From assembly GCA_028711205.1 (NCBI GenBank), contig JAQTSP010000117.1, forward strand, positions 1 to 7,778: DNA of 7,778 nt. Direction: 5' to 3'. Below the pieces are notes generated by a model. It did no database searches, had not been told where the DNA came from, and was given only the letters and a program-made list of their open reading frames with translations. Origin of the DNA: Eubacteriales bacterium. Lineage in GTDB: Bacteria; Bacillota; Clostridia; Christensenellales; SZUA-584. This document shows positions 1-6,832 of this stretch, piece after piece. The position numbers and the translations under genes were made by a program. Positions within the stretch are counted from its first letter, which is position 1, and each line of letters opens with the position of its first letter.

Positions 1-3
1 AGG

Positions 4-1008
4 ATGATCATATATGCGCATATTGCGATGACCGGTTTGATCGCGCTTATCATTATTACAGCCGTTTTGTTAGTGCGCCAGGCCATACCAAAAAAAGCGG
101 CGTATCCGCTTCAATATGTTGCTTTTTTCGCTGTGCTCGCTCTTGGCATCGCGGCAACAGCCATCGACCAGCGCGTCACGACCAATATCACACCATATAT
201 CGGGGCGTGTATTATCGCCGGAACAGTCATACTGATCAGACCAATATATTCCCTGCTGATATATCTTTTTTCTTACGCAGCATTCTTCTTTTTGATATCC
301 ACGACCATGGGATCATCTGAAATGCTCTGGTCAAACGGTATAAACGGTATGACGGTCACGGCGATCAGTTTTCTGATCTCCGTTATCATGTGGCGGAACA
401 ATTATATTCATATCAACCAGCAGCGCCATATAAAAACCCAGCAGACCCAACTGGGAAAAATAAACAAAGAACTTAAAAAGATGGCGTATCTGGATTCGCT
501 GACGGGGCTGCCCAACCGCAGGCATTTTGACCGTATCATCAAAAAAGAAAAGGCGCTGATGATGCGCAAAAGCCACGACTCATGCCTCGTTATGCTGGAC
601 ATTGATTATTTTAAAAAAGTCAACGATCAGTACGGCCATCCTTCCGGCGACAAACTGCTGACACAGGTCAGCGACCTTTTACTGCAGCACTTGAGAAAGT
701 ATGACACGATTTGCAGGCTTGGCGGAGACGAGTTCGTCTTGCTTTTGCCGCAGACAAATTTAAGCGATGCCGCAACAGTCGCGGAGAATCTGAGAACGCT
801 GATTGAATCCAGCGGGTTTTCGATCGGCGGGAACACGGTGCACGTAACCGCAAGCTTTGGTGTCGCGAAGCTGACCGGTACCGACGATTGTCCGCTCGTC
901 AATCAATATATGATAGCCGACCACGCACTTTACCTTGCCAAACAGAGCGGCCGAAACCAGGTGGAAACCTGGAAGCCAAAAGACTTAAAACAACCTTTAT
1001 ATATTTAA
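4..1008 (+). CDS. Membrane-anchored GGDEF diguanylate cyclase, probably 5'-truncated by the window edge
   Basis: Predicted to condense two GTP into cyclic di-GMP at the inner face of the membrane. Numbering from the ATG at base 4, hydrophobic segments lie near residues 5-24, 36-54, 62-79, 81-99 and 115-130. A hydrophilic, probably coiled-coil linker follows (about 136-160). The GGDEF domain starts at DSLTGLPNRR (164-173), has the metal-binding Asp in LDID (D199), the active-site GGDEF at 240-244, and an intact inhibitory-site RxxD (RKYD, 231-234) exactly five residues before it. This predicts an active, product-inhibited enzyme. No recognised sensor domain is visible in the membrane part, so the signal is unknown. 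The reading frame is open to base 1 and no ribosome-binding site is visible before the ATG. Five helices are seen where six would be common, so the true start is probably upstream. The stop is TAA at 1006-1008. The gene shares the strand of the polyamine operon but is 185 bp from it. Confidence 0.9.
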   Translation: MIIYAHIAMTGLIALIIITAVLLVRQAIPKKAAYPLQYVAFFAVLALGIAATAIDQRVTTNITPYIGACIIAGTVILIRPIYSLLIYLFSYAAFFFLISTTMGSSEMLWSNGINGMTVTAISFLISVIMWRNNYIHINQQRHIKTQQTQLGKINKELKKMAYLDSLTGLPNRRHFDRIIKKEKALMMRKSHDSCLVMLDIDYFKKVNDQYGHPSGDKLLTQVSDLLLQHLRKYDTICRLGGDEFVLLLPQTNLSDAATVAENLRTLIESSGFSIGGNTVHVTASFGVAKLTGTDDCPLVNQYMIADHALYLAKQSGRNQVETWKPKDLKQPLYI

Positions 1009-1024
1009 CGTGAAAGCACGTTTT
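1007..1024 (+). terminator. Possible weak intrinsic terminator after the diguanylate cyclase
   Basis: A 6-bp perfect stem AACGTG/CACGTT (1007-1012 with 1017-1022) encloses an AAAG loop and runs into four T residues (1021-1024). It overlaps the last two bases of the TAA stop codon. The stem is short and the T tract is only four bases, so termination would be inefficient if it happens at all. A competing 8-bp pairing uses its right arm (see findings). Confidence 0.35.
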
Positions 1025-1153
1025 AAAACACGGATAAAACGTTCAATCTTTCGCATATCCAATACTTATTACCCATACTGAAAAACTGCAAACATGTCAC
1101 GGCCTTCGTAAAAGCTAGTGTGTAAAATTTTATTTTATTTTTTATTTCTTTTG

Positions 1154-1162
1154 TGATATTAT
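1154..1162 (+). promoter_or_regulatory. Likely extended -10 promoter of the spe operon
   Basis: TGATATTAT fits an extended -10 element (TGnTATAAT) with five of six matches in the hexamer (TATTAT, 1157-1162). No good -35 hexamer lies 16-18 bp upstream; that stretch is an unbroken run of A and T (about 1126-1152), which could act as an UP-like element. Transcription would start near 1168-1170 and give a leader of only about 25 nt before speD, too short for a riboswitch. Assigned by eye, with no start-site data. Confidence 0.45.
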
Positions 1163-1174
1163 TTTTAAAAACGG

Positions 1175-1181
1175 GGAAGGA
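1175..1181 (+). promoter_or_regulatory. Ribosome-binding site of speD, long spacing to a TTG start
   Basis: GGAAGGA is the only Shine-Dalgarno-like sequence before speD. It ends 12 nt before the TTG at 1194, longer than the usual 5-10 nt. The in-frame codons between them (CTT, GAT, ATC, GAA) include no ordinary start codon, and the nearer TTG at 1183 is out of frame. The TTG at 1194 is therefore the best start despite the poor spacing. Confidence 0.55.
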
Positions 1182-1193
1182 CTTGATATCGAA

Positions 1194-2003
1194 TTGGAAA
1201 AAAAATTAACGCTATACGGTTTTAACAATTTGACAAAGACGCTCAGCTTTAATATCTATGACGTCTGTTACGCAGAATCTCAGAAAGATAAGAACGACTA
1301 TCTGATTTATATAGATGAACAGTACAATTCCGAACGATTAACGAACATACTCCGCACGGTGACCGAAATGATAGGCGCCCATGTCCTCAATATCTCGAAG
1401 CAGGATTATGAGCCGCAGGGTGCCAGTGCGACCATACTGATCACCGAGGAAGCGATCGCGACGCATGTGATCGACCCGAGCTGCAACAAAGGCCGTTTCG
1501 TGTTTGAAAGCGCGAAGGACAGCGTTGTCGCGCATCTTGACAAAAGCCACGTGACGGTGCACACGTATCCTGAGTTCCATCCCGAGAAAGACATCACAAC
1601 GTTTCGGGTGGATATCGACGTATCGACATGCGGCAAGATATCGCCGCTTAAGGCGCTTGACTTTCTGATATCGAGCTTTGATTCGGACATCATATCGATC
1701 GACTACCGCGTCAGAGGCTTTACGCGCGATGTCAACGGCAACAAGTATTATATCGACCACGAGATCAACTCGATACAAAATTTCATCGATAAAAATACGC
1801 TTGAGGAGTATGACGCGATCGATGTTAACGTGTATCAGTCGAACATATTTCATACCAAGATGATGCGCAGAGAGATCGACCTTGGCAACTATCTTTTTAA
1901 TGCTGACGCGAGCGACTTAAAACCCGAGAAGCGCAGAGAGATCAGGGATAAGCTGTACCGCGAGATGATCGAGATATATTATGGCACGAACATCTATAAG
2001 TGA
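1194..2003 (+). CDS. speD: S-adenosylmethionine decarboxylase proenzyme (E. coli-type, class 1A)
   Basis: Makes decarboxylated S-adenosylmethionine, the aminopropyl donor for spermidine synthesis. The proenzyme cleaves itself to create its pyruvoyl cofactor. The 269-residue protein closely resembles the E. coli SpeD sequence, for example GFNNLTK near the N-terminus, QDYEPQGAS, RVRGFTRD, DHEINSIQNF and NIFHTKM. The cleavage site is in HLDKSH, between K117 and S118, with S118 becoming the pyruvoyl group (E. coli K111/S112). The conserved active-site cysteine is C146 in STCG, with the same six-residue offset from E. coli C140. This is the long class 1A form, not the roughly 120-residue Bacillus/archaeal class 1B form. 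Translation starts at TTG; starting here aligns MEKKLTLYGF with the E. coli N-terminus. It is first in the operon, and its last 23 bp overlap speA. Both the proenzyme maturation site and the catalytic residues are intact. Confidence 0.96.
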   Translation: MEKKLTLYGFNNLTKTLSFNIYDVCYAESQKDKNDYLIYIDEQYNSERLTNILRTVTEMIGAHVLNISKQDYEPQGASATILITEEAIATHVIDPSCNKGRFVFESAKDSVVAHLDKSHVTVHTYPEFHPEKDITTFRVDIDVSTCGKISPLKALDFLISSFDSDIISIDYRVRGFTRDVNGNKYYIDHEINSIQNFIDKNTLEEYDAIDVNVYQSNIFHTKMMRREIDLGNYLFNADASDLKPEKRREIRDKLYREMIEIYYGTNIYK

Positions 2004-3471
2004 CCGCGTGGGCGGCGCGGCGTTTAAAAGCCGGCATGAAAAAACGCCGATCGAGGCCGCGCTCATAGATTATACGCGTCGGCGCGTCGTTCCTTTTGAC
2101 GTGCCGGGCCATAAACAGGGACGCGGCACACCCGGCCTTGCGGAATTCCTGGGCGAAAAATGCGTGTCCGTCGATGTCAACTCGAGCAAACCTCTCGACA
2201 ACTTAAGCCATCCGACATCGGTCATCAAAGAGGCCGAAGACCTTGCCGCCGACGCGTTCGGGTGTTCCGGCGCCTTTTTTTTGGTGGGCGGCACGACGGC
2301 CTCTGTGCAGGCGATGATACTCTCGTGCTGCGGTGAAGGCGACAGTATCATCATGCCCAGGAACGTGCACAAGAGCGCGATCAATGCGGCCATACTCAGC
2401 GGGTGTGTGCCGATCTACGTCAACCCCGGCATCGATACGGCGCTTGGCATACCGCTCGGCATGAAGCTGGAGGATATAGAAAAAGCGATACGTGAAAACC
2501 CCGGCGCCAAAGCTGTTTTTGTCAACAACCCGACGTATTACGGCGTATGCTCGGACCTCTCCGGCATCATCGAAGCGGCCCACAGGGCGGGCATGCTGGT
2601 GCTCTGTGACGAGGCACACGGCACGCATTTTTATTTTCACGACGACCTGCCGGCCGCCGCGATGCACCTGGGCGCCGACATGGCCGCCGTCAGCGTGCAC
2701 AAAACGGGCGGGTCGCTGACGCAAAGCTCGATGCTGCTCTACAACGGTGCGCGCTTAAACGCTGACCATCTGCGCGTCGTCATCAACCTGACGCAGACGA
2801 CGAGTGCGTCGTATCTGCTGCTGTCCTCGCTCGACATCGCGAGAAAAAACCTCGCGCTCAACGGCGAAGCGACGTTTTCAAAGGTGCTCCAGATCGCGGA
2901 GTACGCGCGCGGCGAGATCAACGCGATCGGCGGATATTACGCGTTCTCAAGCGAGATCGCGGGGCATGCGGCCGCAGCCGATTTTGACCGCACCAAACTC
3001 AGCGTCCATACGCTTGGCCTCGGGCTCGCGGGCTTCGAGGTATACGACATACTGCGCGACGAGTACGGCATACAGATCGAGTTCGGCGACGTCGCGAACT
3101 TCCTTGCCATCATCTCGGTCGGCGATTCAAATCTCGCGATCGAACGGCTGGTGGCGGCGCTGGCGGAGATAAAAAGAAGAAAACCGGGCAGGCGCACGGA
3201 CATGTTTGACCACGAGTATATCTCCCCTGTCGTCAGCATCACGCCGAAACAGGCGTTCTTTGCCAAGAAAAAGAAGGCGGTGCTGCGCGAGAGCGCGGGC
3301 GCGGTCAGCGGAGAATTCGTGATGTGTTATCCGCCGGGCATACCTGTCATCGCGCCGGGCGAAGTGATCACGCAAGAAATCATCGACTATATTCTCTACG
3401 CCCAAAAAAAAGGCGCGCTGCTGACGGGCACCGAGGACATGGATCTCAGATATATCAATATACTGGATTAA
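1981..3471 (+). CDS. speA: Orn/Lys/Arg-family PLP decarboxylase, probably biosynthetic arginine decarboxylase
   Basis: Predicted to decarboxylate arginine to agmatine with pyridoxal phosphate. At 496 residues it matches the short Bacillus-type SpeA (aspartate-aminotransferase fold), not the larger enterobacterial enzymes. Visible motifs are PGHK (42-45), a phosphate-binding GGTTAS (103-108), RNVHKS (127-132), DEAHG with D210 for the pyridine nitrogen, SVHKTGGS with the Schiff-base lysine K241, and the C-terminal PPGIP (451-455). Family members use arginine, lysine or ornithine, and sequence alone does not settle this. The agmatinase and spermidine synthase downstream make arginine by far the likeliest substrate. 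The ATG sits inside the speD codons for the conserved Tyr-Tyr-Gly, with only GAGA (1971-1974) as a weak ribosome-binding site, so translational coupling to speD is likely. The N-terminus carries about 15-20 more residues than B. subtilis SpeA, so a later start such as GTG at 2008 remains possible. Confidence 0.93.
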   Translation: MARTSISDRVGGAAFKSRHEKTPIEAALIDYTRRRVVPFDVPGHKQGRGTPGLAEFLGEKCVSVDVNSSKPLDNLSHPTSVIKEAEDLAADAFGCSGAFFLVGGTTASVQAMILSCCGEGDSIIMPRNVHKSAINAAILSGCVPIYVNPGIDTALGIPLGMKLEDIEKAIRENPGAKAVFVNNPTYYGVCSDLSGIIEAAHRAGMLVLCDEAHGTHFYFHDDLPAAAMHLGADMAAVSVHKTGGSLTQSSMLLYNGARLNADHLRVVINLTQTTSASYLLLSSLDIARKNLALNGEATFSKVLQIAEYARGEINAIGGYYAFSSEIAGHAAAADFDRTKLSVHTLGLGLAGFEVYDILRDEYGIQIEFGDVANFLAIISVGDSNLAIERLVAALAEIKRRKPGRRTDMFDHEYISPVVSITPKQAFFAKKKKAVLRESAGAVSGEFVMCYPPGIPVIAPGEVITQEIIDYILYAQKKGALLTGTEDMDLRYINILD

Positions 3472-3472
3472 C

Positions 3473-3477
3473 AGAGG
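3473..3477 (+). promoter_or_regulatory. Ribosome-binding site of speE
   Basis: AGAGG lies 7 nt before the ATG at 3485, immediately after the speA TAA stop. It is the best-spaced ribosome-binding site among the four operon genes and fixes the speE start. Confidence 0.7.
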
Positions 3478-3484
3478 TATTATT

Positions 3485-4342
3485 ATGGAACTGTGGTACA
3501 CGGAACAGCACACCGATTCGGTTCGGTTCTCTATCAAAGTCAAACGCCACCTATTAAGCGAACAGAGCGATTTTCAGCGTATCGACGTGTTTGAGTCGGA
3601 CGAGTTTGGAAAATTCCTGACACTGGACGGGCTGATGATGGTCACCGAAAAGGACGAGTTCATCTATCACGATATGATCGTGCACGTGCCAATGGCGTCG
3701 AATCCGGGCATCAGAAACGTGCTCGTGATCGGTGCGGGCGACGGCGGAACGGTCAGGGAACTGACACGGTACGATTCGGTTGCCCATATCGACATGGTGG
3801 AGATCGATAAAAAGGTCGTGGATGTGTGCATCGCCTACCTGCCCCAGCTTTCATGCAGGCTCGGCGACAAGCGCGTGCACATACACTATGAAGACGGCCT
3901 CAAGTTCGTACGCCAAAAGCAGAACGCCTACGACCTCATCATCGTCGACTCGACAGACCCGTTCGGGCCCGGCGAAGGGCTTTTTACAAAAGAGTTCTAC
4001 GGCAGCTGTGTAGGCGCTCTCTCCAATGACGGCATACTCGTCAATCAGCACGAGAGCCCGTATTATCCGGCATATGCGCGCAACATGAAACGCGCACACC
4101 GGCGGATCAGGGAGTTCTTCCCCGTTTGCCGCGTGTATCAGGCGCATATCCCGACGTATCCGTCGGGGCACTGGCTTTTCGGCTTTGCGTCGAAATCGAT
4201 CGACCCGCTTTGCCTTGACGCGGATAAATGGAACGCGCTTGGGCTGAAAACCGGATATTATAACACGGATCTTCACAAGGCGGCGTTTGCGCTGCCAAAC
4301 TATGTGACAGAGATGCTGGAGAATGCCGACGATGAATCATAA
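3485..4342 (+). CDS. speE: Spermidine synthase (putrescine aminopropyltransferase)
   Basis: Transfers the aminopropyl group of decarboxylated S-adenosylmethionine to putrescine, giving spermidine and methylthioadenosine. The 285-residue length is normal. An N-terminal beta-strand region (about 1-55) precedes the Rossmann methyltransferase-like core. Visible features are DEFIYHDM (57-64, substrate pocket), the nucleotide-binding loop GAGDGG (83-88), the ribose-binding acidic residue in MVEID (E106), YEDG (D137 near the adenine), and the catalytic DSTDP (155-159, D155 as the likely general base). GPGEGLFTKEFY and the C-terminal YYN/AAFALPNY are also typical. The second glycine of the usual GGGDGG loop is alanine here. 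Putrescine is the expected acceptor because agmatinase is encoded next; other diamines cannot be excluded. It lies 13 bp after speA, and its end overlaps the start of speB. Confidence 0.95.
   Translation: MELWYTEQHTDSVRFSIKVKRHLLSEQSDFQRIDVFESDEFGKFLTLDGLMMVTEKDEFIYHDMIVHVPMASNPGIRNVLVIGAGDGGTVRELTRYDSVAHIDMVEIDKKVVDVCIAYLPQLSCRLGDKRVHIHYEDGLKFVRQKQNAYDLIIVDSTDPFGPGEGLFTKEFYGSCVGALSNDGILVNQHESPYYPAYARNMKRAHRRIREFFPVCRVYQAHIPTYPSGHWLFGFASKSIDPLCLDADKWNALGLKTGYYNTDLHKAAFALPNYVTEMLENADDES
4318..4321 (+). promoter_or_regulatory. Ribosome-binding site that favours the second ATG of speB
   Basis: GGAG inside the end of speE lies only one base before the ATG at 4323, too close to be used for it. 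It is 10 nt before the ATG at 4332, an acceptable distance. This favours the second start. Confidence 0.55.
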
Positions 4343-5171
4343 CGTTTTTATCGGGTGTGACAAAGAATACAAAGACGCGGGCATCGTGCTTTTCGGCGCG
4401 CCGTTTGACGGCACCGCGTCGTTCCGCCCGGGCGCGCGGTTCGCACCGCAGGCAATGCGCCTTTGCAGCGACGGCATCGAGACCTACAGCCCGTATCAGA
4501 ACAAAGACCTCTCCGACATATCCGTATGCGACATCGGCGATCTTGAGTTTCCGTTCGGTGAACCGCAGGCTGTGCTGGATATTATCGAACAAAAGACGGC
4601 CGCCATTGTATCGGATGAAAAACTGCCCGTGATGATTGGCGGCGAGCACCTCGTGTCTCTGGGCGCCGTGCGCGCGCTCGCGCAAAAATATTCCGGTCTG
4701 CATGTTATCCATCTTGACGCGCACGCCGACCTCCGGAACGAATATCTCGGACAAAAGCTCTCACACGCGACGGTGATGCGCCGCATCTGGGACATACTGG
4801 GCGACGGGCGTATCTTTCAGTACGGCATACGTTCGGGCGACAGGGAAGAAATTTTATGGGGCAGACACCACGTGCATACCCGTATGTTCAACTGCGGCGA
4901 TATTGAACACGCCGTCAAAAAAACACAGGACATGCCCGTGTATCTCTCGATCGATCTCGATGTGCTGGATTCGTCGGTGCTGCCCGGCACAGGCACTCCC
5001 GAGGCGGGCGGTATCGGCTTTGCGGAGCTTGTGGAAGCAATAAAAAAAATATCGCCTCTACATATCGTCGGCGCCGACTTAAACGAACTCTCGCCGCACT
5101 ATGACCCAAGCGGCGCGTCCACAATGGCCGCCTGCAAGGCGCTGCGCGAACTGCTTGTTGCCGTCGGGTGA
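4332..5171 (+). CDS. speB: Agmatinase (agmatine ureohydrolase)
   Basis: Hydrolyses agmatine to putrescine and urea with a two-manganese centre, supplying the substrate of SpeE. It belongs to the arginase/agmatinase family and strongly resembles B. subtilis SpeB, for example YSPYQNKDL, LSHAT and YGIRSG. Metal ligands, numbered from the ATG at 4332, are H106 in GGEH, D129, H131 and D133 in DAHAD, and D208 and D210 in SIDLDVLD. The following residue is Ser where many relatives have Pro, but PGTGTPEAGG is kept. The length is 279 residues; starting at the ATG at 4323 would add three (Met-Pro-Thr), and ribosome-binding-site spacing favours the shorter form. The start lies within the last codons of speE, so coupled translation is likely. 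It is the last operon gene and ends 32 bp before a convergent gene. Confidence 0.94.
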   Translation: MNHNVFIGCDKEYKDAGIVLFGAPFDGTASFRPGARFAPQAMRLCSDGIETYSPYQNKDLSDISVCDIGDLEFPFGEPQAVLDIIEQKTAAIVSDEKLPVMIGGEHLVSLGAVRALAQKYSGLHVIHLDAHADLRNEYLGQKLSHATVMRRIWDILGDGRIFQYGIRSGDREEILWGRHHVHTRMFNCGDIEHAVKKTQDMPVYLSIDLDVLDSSVLPGTGTPEAGGIGFAELVEAIKKISPLHIVGADLNELSPHYDPSGASTMAACKALRELLVAVG

Positions 5172-5203
5172 TATTTTTATTATCTTGGTATCTTTGGAAC
5201 CTG

Positions 5204-6760
5204 TTACTCGAGCCTGACGCATACTCTGTCGCGCCCGGTGCTCTTGGCTTCATACAGCGCCTTGTCCGCCATAAAAATAAGGTTGTCAACCCGCCGGTCC
5301 GCCATCGGTTTTGCGCCGCTGACGCCGGCGCTTATCGTCAGTCTGATCAAGTGCCCGTCATAATCAAAAACGCTCTCGCGGACAGCCCCGCATATTCTTT
5401 CCGCAACCGACTGCGCCGTATTCGGATCTGTCACCGGCAGCAGCACGATAAACTCTTCTCCCCCGTATCTTGCGAAAATATCATTTTCACGAAGCTGGCT
5501 TTTGATTGCGCCGACAACCGCCTTTAATATGTGGTCTCCGCCCTGATGCCCGTACAGATCGTTGATGGTCTTGAAATGGTCGATATCGAGCATGATGACC
5601 GACAGTGATTTTTCATCCTTTTTTACCGCATTGATCGCAAGCTCTGCCATCGCATAAAAATACCTTCTGTTGTACAGCCCTGTCAGAGGGTCGATGGCCG
5701 CCGCCATCTCCAGATCCTTAACCTGATGTATATGTGACGTGACATCGGCAAACACAAGCAGATATCCGTAATCCTTATGCTTATTATCGTCAGGAGAAAA
5801 TAAATTCGTCATTTTGACAGAATAATACCGGTCAGATAAGCGGACGGTCTTTTTAAGCATAAACTCCTGGTCCTGTTTCATGATAGCGATGCATTCGGCA
5901 TCGTCACTGAATATCTCGCTCAGTGGAATATAGTTTCTTCCGCCAAATTCATCTCCGAAAACATCACGGGCGACCGAATTGACTTTCACGACAGTCATCG
6001 CATCCGTGAGTATCATGACAGGATAGTCGAGCGCGTCAAACAGCTTTGAATAAGCCATAGGGACAAGGTCGAACAACTCGTATTTGAACAGTGTGACGAA
6101 CATCAATATCGCCGCCGTGCTTAAGAGTATCGGAACAAAATCAATATACGAAGTTGACTGGTTTATAAGCGACGACGTCGACAGAAAAAGTGCGATCACG
6201 CTCATAACAAGCAGTGTGAAGGACTGTTTTTTCTCGATCCCGCGCGCTTTTATATTGACACTGATGTAAATGATGATTGTGGCAACCGATAACAGCATGT
6301 TGTATACAGTCTCGATATGGTACCAGATGCCTTTTTGAAAAACCAGTACATCGATCCCTTGCCAGTTTGTAAATTCATGCGACGTATAGAAGAGGCCGTT
6401 TAATTCATGTGTCAGATTCAATATGACCGTAACGGCCGGTATGATGAACACAGGCAGAATCTTTTTGACGGTCCATTTGATATTTCTGTTCATGAACTGT
6501 ATGGACAGCAGGAACCAGAAAGGCAGTATAAGCGGAAGACCGAAATACTGCAGATGGTTGAACAGCATTTTACCCTGTTCTGCTGCGCTGACAAGCTCTA
6601 AAGCATAACCCAATATGTATATGAGATTGACGAGGAACAACAGACCCATAATCATTAAACCGTGTGTCTGTTTTCTTTTTGCAAGAACAAAAAGTATCAA
6701 CGCGATCAGCGCCGCGCTGAATGTAAAGAGTATGCTGACAAGTATGACTTCAAGCGCCAC
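5204..6760 (-). CDS. 7TM sensor-PAS-GGDEF diguanylate cyclase
   Basis: Predicted membrane receptor that makes cyclic di-GMP in response to an unknown signal. The 518-residue protein begins with about seven hydrophobic segments (roughly 4-27, 34-56, 73-90, 101-117, 149-170, 180-199, 207-226), resembling the N-terminal 7TM domain of some histidine kinases. A PAS-like region (about 236-342, ending YLLVFADVTSH) and a short helix follow. The GGDEF domain starts at DPLTGLYNRRYF (357-368) and has LDID (D392), an active-site GGEEF (433-437) and an intact inhibitory-site RxxD (RENDIFARY before it, 424-427). It therefore looks active and product-inhibited. The start codon is GTG (complement of 6758-6760), chosen because GGAG lies 7 nt upstream; an ATG at 6780 is out of frame. 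It is transcribed toward the polyamine operon and lies downstream of a histidine kinase on the same strand. Confidence 0.92.
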   Translation of the reverse strand: MALEVILVSILFTFSAALIALILFVLAKRKQTHGLMIMGLLFLVNLIYILGYALELVSAAEQGKMLFNHLQYFGLPLILPFWFLLSIQFMNRNIKWTVKKILPVFIIPAVTVILNLTHELNGLFYTSHEFTNWQGIDVLVFQKGIWYHIETVYNMLLSVATIIIYISVNIKARGIEKKQSFTLLVMSVIALFLSTSSLINQSTSYIDFVPILLSTAAILMFVTLFKYELFDLVPMAYSKLFDALDYPVMILTDAMTVVKVNSVARDVFGDEFGGRNYIPLSEIFSDDAECIAIMKQDQEFMLKKTVRLSDRYYSVKMTNLFSPDDNKHKDYGYLLVFADVTSHIHQVKDLEMAAAIDPLTGLYNRRYFYAMAELAINAVKKDEKSLSVIMLDIDHFKTINDLYGHQGGDHILKAVVGAIKSQLRENDIFARYGGEEFIVLLPVTDPNTAQSVAERICGAVRESVFDYDGHLIRLTISAGVSGAKPMADRRVDNLIFMADKALYEAKSTGRDRVCVRLE

Positions 6761-6767
6761 GATTTAT

Positions 6768-6771
6768 CTCC
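6768..6771 (-). promoter_or_regulatory. Ribosome-binding site fixing the GTG start of the 7TM-GGDEF gene
   Basis: On the minus strand GGAG lies 7 nt before the GTG at 6760. The spacing is ideal, and it supports GTG as the start codon of the downstream diguanylate cyclase. Confidence 0.7.
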
Positions 6772-6832
6772 AAGAAACATGATCTGATGCTTACATCGCT
6801 GTCTGTGCAGTGATTGCGCGATATCCTAATTT

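Noticed and set aside
1009..1193. Possible riboswitch or leader peptide controlling the spe operon
   Set aside because: The likely transcription start leaves only about 25 nt of leader. The upstream ATG at 1094 opens just five codons before a stop, and no SAM-riboswitch-like structure is apparent.
1338..1853. A 171-codon minus-strand open frame inside speD
   Set aside because: It is fully antisense to conserved SpeD sequence and has no recognisable motif; it arises from strong codon bias on the sense strand.
2203..2724. A 173-codon minus-strand open frame inside speA
   Set aside because: It is antisense to the PLP-binding core of speA, with arginine- and valine-rich low-information sequence and no visible ribosome-binding site. 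It is a shadow of the real gene.
4107..4754. A 215-codon minus-strand open frame across the speE/speB junction
   Set aside because: It lies opposite two unmistakable enzymes whose motifs are complete. It resembles no known family and is rich in Arg, Ala and His, as expected from the reverse of GC-rich codons.
5168..5527. A 119-codon plus-strand open frame starting at the speB stop
   Set aside because: It is antisense to the GGDEF catalytic domain of the minus-strand gene and has no protein-family features.
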